This document shows positions 57,660-64,000 of a stretch of 64,000 bases of DNA, one piece after another; within the stretch, counting starts at the first letter, position 1, and each line of letters opens with the position of its first letter. The stretch is taken from NCBI GenBank assembly GCA_034509735.1, contig JACGWO010000007.1:22906046-22970045 (forward strand). The letters run 5' to 3'. This stretch comes from Sesamum alatum (Eukaryota; Streptophyta; Magnoliopsida; Lamiales; Pedaliaceae). The position numbers and the translations under genes were made by a program. The notes under the pieces are model-generated. The model had not been told where the DNA came from, ran no database searches, and saw only the letters and a list, made by a program, of their open reading frames with translations.

Positions 57660-58744
57660 GCTTTAAACAGAATTAAAGAACATGTCCACGGGTGTTCCAT
57701 TGAACCTCCCGGGCGTTCAGTGTATCTCATGATTTAATCCCAAATTAATTCCTCTCTTACCGGTGGATTGTGTGTGACTCTTTAGGTTCACCCTCAGCTA
57801 GACTTGGCCAAATTTTCAATCATCCTATGATGGAAATTCGTCCGTTATCATGGGTGGCTGTCTGACAACGGTCCATGGCTCTAGAGACTAGGTAAATATT
57901 GTGCCATGAACATTTAGGTTCTTTAGCACGCTTGTCCTTGGATGTCGGTACAATTCTTGAATAAAGCCATGGCTCGTCCACACCAAACGTCACAGGGATC
58001 CCATCCCACTGTTCAGTCACTGTGGCCACAAATTTACTGGAGGACGAGTCTCAGAGTGTAAGTGAGACATTATTGTTAATCGTTTTGATAGGAAACGGAT
58101 CCTATGTTAGGACCTACTGTTCACACTACACAACTTGACTGCACTAGATAAGGCTTATGACAATCGAGTTATCGACTTGATAGCCTCTTGCCAAATCTAA
58201 GATACAGGCATGGTGTGTATGTGACCACAATAGTCCCTCAAGTCCGAGGACTAAACGCACACTGTCGGAACCGAGCATCCATGTCATACCGACCAACCTA
58301 CTCAAGGTTTCCCATATAACGATTCCCACGAGTCACCTCAGTCAGCCGACACCGAGCTGGCTAACCCCACTAACATTGCATGGACGACCCTCGTCACTTG
58401 TTGATGAAATGTGACTGCAATCGCTTAGTGCAAGTTTCAAACGGACTCTCGATACCCTATCTCGAGGTCCTTCGACTTGGAGTATTTCAAGCTGATCCAC
58501 AAAAAACTGATTGCATGACTTGCCATCCTATGCGCAGTCCAGTTTCTTGGATTAACCTTTCGGTCTGTGGGCTTTGTTTATGCATTAAACAGTTTATAAT
58601 ATACAGCTTTAAGTGAACACAAACAAAGTATTAACGCCTAATATGAATATCACTTTTATTCATAATCTTTATTTAAACACCATATCATCAGAAATAGGTT
58701 ACATAAGCCTAACAAGATTGGCTTAACGGTCACCTATTCTAACA
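57581..58744 (-). repeat. 3' LTR of copy K, internally deleted
   Basis: Both ends are present (TGAAAGCG... and ...CACCTATTCTAACA), but the length is only 1164 bases. About 700 bases containing the TATA/W-box region are missing at about 57736, where the conserved GTATCTCATGA block jumps to the U3 segment. The U5-side stem is degraded. Confidence 0.88.
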
Positions 58745-58745
58745 A

Positions 58746-58754
58746 TCTCCCACT
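58746..58754 (-). other. polypurine tract of copy K
   Basis: On minus this reads AGTGGGAGA, preceded by CT rather than the usual CA, beside the 3' LTR. Confidence 0.75.
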
Positions 58755-58778
58755 AGACCTCAAGCCAATCACTCATAT

Positions 58779-60734
58779 TGTTAGAATAGGTGACCATATA
58801 GCCAATCTTGGCGGGCAAAATGTAACCTATGTCTAGACAATTTCAATGTTTTTGATAAATTTATTAATGAATAAAGAAGTGAATTCATTTGGCATTACTT
58901 TGTTTGTGTTTCACTTTATCTGCATTTCATATCTTTTCACTACACAAACAAAGCCCACGGACTGAAAACATATTTCGGGGACTGGGACTACGCTTGGAGG
59001 TAGGTCCATGAAATCAGTCCCGCCGAATCAGTCCGGAAATCTCCAAGTCAAGGAATCTGGAAAATGGGTACAGAAATTCCCCTTGAGACTTGCACTAAGC
59101 ATCTACTGCCGTATTGCATCGACGGGGGACGAGGGTCGTCTAAGCAGTGTTAGTGGGTTAGCCTGCTACGAAGCAACTGATTGAGGTGACTCGCGGGAAC
59201 CGTCTTACGGAGGTCCTTGAGTAGGGTCGGCTAGGTATGACGTGTGTTCCCGGTTCCAACAGTACAGGTCAAGTCCTTTGACTTGAGGAACTGTTGAGTT
59301 TACCTCTATGTCAGGTCTGTATCTTAGATATGGTGAGAGATTGCCAAGAAGTACTTGAGTAGTCATAAGCCATGTCTAGTGCAGCTCTGGCGTACAGAGT
59401 GACAGTAGTTTCCAAGAAAGGATCTGTCTCCTGTCAAAAGGCATTGACAGTTGAGTCTCACGTATGCTCTGTGTCTTGTCCCTGAAATCTGTGGCCACAG
59501 TAACTGAACAGAAGTGAAGGTTTCCCTTGCGGCGTTTAGTAAGGACAGACCGACACTTAGGTCCAAAATGGGTACCTGCATTTTTCGTGCCCTAGACCCT
59601 AAGTGGTGAGACCGTAGACAGAAGGACGAGTGTACTGTTAGAGCCTTCACCTAGTCTCTAGTGCCATAGACCGTTGCTAGATGGCCATCCATGGTAACGG
59701 GCGGATTCTAGGAATCCGACCAAGTCTAGCTGAAAGGTGAACCTAAAGAGTCACACACAATCCACACACATTAAGTATTTAATTTAGAATTAAATATTGG
59801 AGAAATGGAATGATTGATTTGGATTTAATCGGGTCTTTTATTTTCTTCGAGAGAATTAATTCCTTTTATTAGATAAAAGGGGTTGATCTAATAAATTGGA
59901 TTTATTAGAAAATTAATTTAATGGGCCTAGAATAAATATTTATATTTATTATATTTATTTATTGCCCTTTGGAATATTTAAATAGGTTTTTAAATATTCC
60001 ATTAAATTAAATCAATGGTTGAGATTAAAAGGGGAGATGGATGGCTAGGATTAAATTTGACTAGGTCAAATACTACTTTGACTAGGACTTTGACTAGGTC
60101 AAAATCCTAGTCAAAATAGTCTTCTTTAGAGTTGGAGTTTAAAGAGGATTAAACTCCTGTTCTATAAATAGTCCTAGCCCCTCACTATTTGAGAAGTGAT
60201 GATATTCCAACACACACACACACACTCGGCTCTCTCCTCTCTCCTTACTCGTCCGCCCTCTCTCTCTCACAATAAAGAAAATAATTTCTTGTTCTTGGAA
60301 CAATTGAACTTAGGAGAATTAATACCATTAATTAATAACGTGTGATTAATTCATCCTCTCCAAAAATACTTGTTCGTTCGCTAGCACGACGTGCAAGATA
60401 CGTGGGTGGATTGCGTGTTACTGTTTGGAGGGTCTCACATACGAGACTTGGAGCAAATCGGGGAACAACGCGAGTACCGGTTAGAAGACGAAAATGACAA
60501 TCTGTAGGTTCTGGTTTAAATTTTCGTTTCACTTTATTTTTAATCATATGGCCTCCATGATTTCTTTTATGCTTTTTGATTCATGAGATACACCGAACGC
60601 CCGGGAACTTCAAGGGTACACCCCTTGAACGTGTTCTTTTTATTTTATTAAAAGTATGTTTTAATTTTTATATTTAATTTTTATACCGCGCTTCCGCATT
60701 CGCGCTATTTCCCGGGACGATCCACAATCTTTCA
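58779..60734 (+). repeat. solo LTR L, plus orientation, inside copy K
   Basis: This 1956-base LTR from TGTTAGAATAGGTGACC to CTTTCA is flanked by CATAT on both sides (58774-58778 and 60735-60739). It belongs to the A/D/F subfamily. The promoter elements and the stem-loop TTCAAGGG/CCCTTGAA (60609-60629) are intact. It has no PBS or PPT. Confidence 0.95.
60057..60169 (+). promoter_or_regulatory. solo LTR L promoter: W-box cluster and TATA box
   Basis: Six TTGACY cores in both orientations (60057-60116) precede CTATAAATA (60162-60170). CT- and CA-rich sequence typical of plant core promoters lies downstream (60210-60270). Transcription would run into the antisense of copy K RNase H. Confidence 0.65.
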
Positions 60735-60739
60735 CATAT

Positions 60740-61677
60740 GTCTTAACCCCATCTTCTCAAGATGCTGCGTATGAGCAATTTGTGACATAGGCTTTGTCAA
60801 AGGATGTGTTGTATTATCTGCTGAGCTGACTCGGTCCATCCGAATGTCACCTCTTCCTACCATTTTCCTTAAAAGGTGGTAGCGTCTAAGTATGTGCTTG
60901 GATCGGTAATGAGATCTAGGTTCATTTGCTTGCGATATAGCCCTGTTGTTATCACAGAAGATAACCACGGTCTCGGCAATGCTAGGCACCATACCTAACT
61001 CTTTGATGTAGTTTTTCATCTAAACCGCTTCCTTGGCAGCTTCCGAAGCTGCTATGCATTCAGCCTCAGTGGTGGAATTGGCTGTGGTGTCTTGCTTGGA
61101 ACTTTTCCAAGTCATCATACTCCACCATTAACTCTAAACACATAGCCCGATTGAGACTTGGTATCATCGTCGTCCGACTGGAAGTTAGCGTCGCTAAAAC
61201 CTTCCGGAATCAACTCTCCACCACCATAGACAAAGAATATATCCTTAGTCCTCCATAGGTACTTAAGGATACTCTTAACTGCATTCCAACGTGCCTCGCC
61301 TGCATAGGACTGATATCTACTAATTACACTTAAAGCGTAAGCGATGTCAGGCCTCGTGCAGTGGACGACATATTGGATGTTGCCTATGGCAGAAGCATAG
61401 GGGATGGACTTCATCCTCTCAAGCTCCTTATCAGTCTTGGGAGACTATTTCTTGGATAACTTCATCCGTGCCTCGTAGGAAGGAAACCTTATTTTGAGTT
61501 ATCCACGTTGAATCTTTTTAGGATTTTCTCAACATACGAGTTTTGGGTCATTCCTAACATTCTCTTATATCTATCCTGGACAATCTGGATGCCTAGGATG
61601 TATGAAGCTTCACCCAAATCCTTCATGGAAAATTGAATAGACAACCATGCATTTGTGTCACATAACATTCTGATGTC
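60740..61677 (-). pseudogene. copy K RNase H and RT remnant
   Basis: RNase H frames are 61019-60732 (MKNYIKELGMVPSIAETVVI..., ending in solo LTR sequence) and 61414-61115 (YALSVISRYQSYAGEA, GFSDANFQSDDDD). Connection and RT sequence with a TAG in the KKQSP region continues to about 61677. There the match to RT ends and leader sequence begins. It is non-functional. Confidence 0.9.
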
Positions 61678-63536
61678 ACATACCCCACTTTACGATTTGC
61701 ATGAAAAACAACTTTGTGGGAGGTATTCCATACCGTTCTCGTCCAACGAGATTCTCAAGATGTTTTGCCTCACCCTTTAACGTGATCCGAGGACTCCAAG
61801 TGAATTACGTTATTCAGGCGTTAGACCCGACCCAATCAACCGAATAATAGGACTTACTGCTACCCCCATGACTCGTGAGACAGGTAACATGAGTGTATTC
61901 ACTTTGTTCACAACAAACGTGCAGATTATTTTCAGGACAAGAGATGTCCCACAACTCGTGAGACCACACAATTGACTGAAACTAGCTTCCTCACCTTGTC
62001 ATGGATGGAAGGCTTGGACGAAAAACTTAGGTTCTAGTCTATTTATTAAGGGTCTAATATTTTAGCTCGGTCCAACCAAGTGAGAGTTTAAAAGACCCAA
62101 ACCTCATTAAGCCACATACATACATGTAAGCATAATACATTTCGCATGCTATAGCAACAATACGATAAATAAACCATTCATCCACCACATATGCCATATG
62201 CAAAATAAAAGCCTAGCACGCCCCTATCGGATGATCATAAGCCTGAATCCTATGCAATCCACTGAGCCCGCAGTGGATATATGGTTAATTTAAGGTTGGT
62301 CCTACACTATTACATTTAATAGTAGAAACCCATCAACACACTGATGGGCCTTGCCTCTTCGTCCACCGGGCCTCCATGTCTATGGACCTCCATGGAACTC
62401 CTTGGCATCTTCTTTCTGGGCCATCCTTCATCTTTTTCATTTAATTAAAATAAAACCTCACAACTATTCTACGCTTATTACAACTTAAAAAGAATCCCCG
62501 ATGAACGCCCGTGGGGAATACATTTGGAGGGAGATAGAAGGCCTTATTTTTCCAAGGCAACAAGAAAAGAGAGAGGAAACAATAAAACGAGTCACACAGG
62601 CCCAACACAAAATAAACAATACATACGGTCCTAGGGCTTTGTGATAATCCGTTCTCATCCACACAAATAGCATATCACATACCCAAGTAAACATGACATT
62701 CACATAATCTCATGATAAACAATATCATTAACTGCAGAAAATAAATGCATAATTTCTACACTAAAATTTTGACCAACGGCGCAACAATTGAAACTTTCTT
62801 GCTAGGAAATCCTTTCCTCATTATTTAAACAATATTAAATTTTTTGTGGTTTCCAAACCAAACCCAAAATAAAATAATTTTAAATAATGTATTTTTAAGA
62901 AAAATATGCAGAAAATAATCCAAAAATAACCCCAGAAAGTTAACTATGAAAAACAACCACGAAAACGGAAAACGAGTGACGCCTATCGCTCCTGGCAGCA
63001 CCATGAATGGATGCACGCGCGCATGCTCCCCTGCTTGTGTGTGCACGCGCTTGGCCGCTGCGGCCACAAGCAGGCCAGATCTGCCGCCCACGCGCGCTGG
63101 GCGGGCCGGTTGGGCGACCACGCATAAGCTCCCCTGCCTGTGCGCGCTGCCTTGTCGCGCATCCTGCATGCGGACGCGCTCGCGTGCGCTGGGCTGCGCT
63201 AGCTAGGCACGTGCATGCAGGTTCCCATACCTACATGTCGCGCGCATCTGCCTGTCGTGCACGCTTTTTGGGTGCGCGTGGCCGGCAGCACCCGCATGCT
63301 GCACTACGCACGCCTAGCCGTGCACACTGTGCACGCGGTCAGCCAGCAGCTGCCGCAGTTGTCGTTTTCTATTTCTATTGGTATTTCTGCCCCGTTTTTC
63401 TCCAAGAAACCAAGAAAATATTTCAAGAAAACAAGAAATCCATTATCTTAAATTTATGTGCAAAATTAACGCAATAAATCCTAGTATTTACTACATGCCT
63501 TAAAACGTAAATTAAAGCAACGTAAAACATGCTTTA
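61678..63536 (-). other. copy K leader, fused to RT
   Basis: It contains the palindromes CATGACTCGTG (61867-61877) and CACAACTCGTG (61950-61960), both imperfect, a hairpin at 62066-62080 with one mismatch, the perfect hairpin ATCCACTG/CAGTGGAT (62257-62278) and a GC island (62985-63360). No coding signal is seen. Confidence 0.78.
62985..63360. repeat. GC-rich island in copy K leader
   Basis: About 375 bases are rich in GCGCGC and TGCATGC motifs, at the same position as in A, B and D. The low-complexity frames are compositional. Confidence 0.78.
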
Positions 63537-63670
63537 TGTTAGAATAGGTGACCAGAAAGTCAATTAGATCGGTTGTTCTGGGAACTATCCGCCGATCTTT
63601 ATCAAAGTAATATTATATTGATGGAAAAAATAAGTATTCATCATTGGCAAAATGTATTTGTTGTGCTTAC
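63537..63670 (+). repeat. LTR fragment N, plus orientation
   Basis: The first 134 bases of a C/E-type LTR (TGTTAGAATAGGTGACCAGAAAG) are inserted in copy K's leader and cut by LTR M. Its continuation lies beyond the window. Confidence 0.85.
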
Positions 63671-64000
63671 TGTTAGAATAGGTGACCATGTAAGCCAATT
63701 TTGGCAGGAATATGTAACCTATGTCTAGACAATTCTTTGGTATTTGATAAAATATGTATGAATAAAGAAGTGAAAGTTCATATGGCAATACTTTGTTTAC
63801 GTTCACTTATCTGCATTTACATTTCTGTTCACTACGCAAACAAAGCCCACGGACTGAGAAACGATTTCGGGACTGGGACTACGCTTGGAGGTAGGTCCAT
63901 GAAATCAGTCTTACCGAATCAGTCCGGAAATCTCCAAGTCAAGGAATCCCGAAAATGGGTACCGGGATTCCCTTTGAGACTTGCACTAAGCATCTGTTGT
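63671..64000 (+). repeat. LTR M, plus orientation, runs off the window
   Basis: It starts TGTTAGAATAGGTGACCATG and matches the reverse complement of F's LTR closely (compare 32467 downward). It is inserted in LTR N; CTTAC (63666-63670) would be its target duplication. It could be a solo LTR or the 5' LTR of a further plus-strand element. Confidence 0.9.

Larger units (their letters stand above)
57581..63536 (-). mobile_element. Ty1/copia copy K, internally deleted, split by solo LTR L
   Basis: It comprises a shortened 3' LTR (57581-58744), PPT, 34 bases of internal sequence, solo LTR L, RNase H and RT (60740 to about 61677), then directly the leader (61678-63536). Integrase, protease and gag are gone. 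The PBS and 5' LTR are not reached, because plus-strand LTRs N and M interrupt. Confidence 0.88.

Noticed and set aside
1..64000. CRISPR array, tRNA or rRNA genes, or a host protein-coding gene
   Set aside because: No regularly spaced identical repeats, no tRNA cloverleaf, no rRNA-like stretch and no non-transposon coding similarity was recognised. The tRNA-like matches are PBS sites.

Overview
This 64 kb window is plant nuclear DNA made almost entirely of Ty1/copia LTR retrotransposons inserted into one another. Three observations point to a plant: copia pol order (gag-protease-integrase-RT-RNase H), a primer-binding site matching the 3' end of initiator Met-tRNA, and premature stops that look like C-to-T decay in CG and CHG contexts. 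I cannot name the species. I see no host gene, tRNA, rRNA or CRISPR array. Every long open frame outside the gag-pol remnants is a chance frame in an LTR, in a GC-rich leader island, or antisense to pol.

All elements belong to one superfamily with 1.9-2.25 kb LTRs (5'-TGTTAGAATAGGTGACC...TTTCA-3') and fall into at least three LTR subfamilies. Internal parts share an unusually long untranslated leader of about 1.6-2.2 kb between PBS and gag. The leader usually carries a very GC-rich island.

Layout, using arbitrary copy names. Copy A (1-6795, minus) is cut by the window start. It sits in an older LTR, G (6796-6985 plus 17174-17545), which also hosts the complete copy B (6986-17173, minus, TSD TAGAC). 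Next come an unassigned stretch with a duplicated module (17546-18003), a plus-strand LTR fragment P (18004-19009), and an AT-rich DNA-transposon-like segment (19010-20117). Old copy E (20118-34650, minus) is split by the complete, youngest-looking copy F (22798-32467, minus, TSD TGATC). Copy C (34651-51696, minus) is split by copy D (38044-48137, minus), and D's gag/protease boundary is split by a plus-strand solo LTR (43212-45461, TSD ATATT). C is inserted in LTR H (51697-53630), which lies in the leader of relic I (53631-54350). Plus-strand copy J (54355-57580) is interrupted by copy K (57581-63536, minus), which contains solo LTR L (58779-60734, TSD CATAT). Two nested plus-strand LTRs, N and M, close the window.

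No copy has an intact polyprotein. F comes closest: an intact gag-protease-integrase frame, then at least three frameshifts and one stop. I found no new gene system. The most interesting signals are RNA and DNA structures kept across diverged copies: a covarying stem-loop in the LTR near its 3' end, paired CACGACTCGTG palindromes and two further hairpins in the leader, W-box clusters upstream of the LTR TATA box, and the GC islands.
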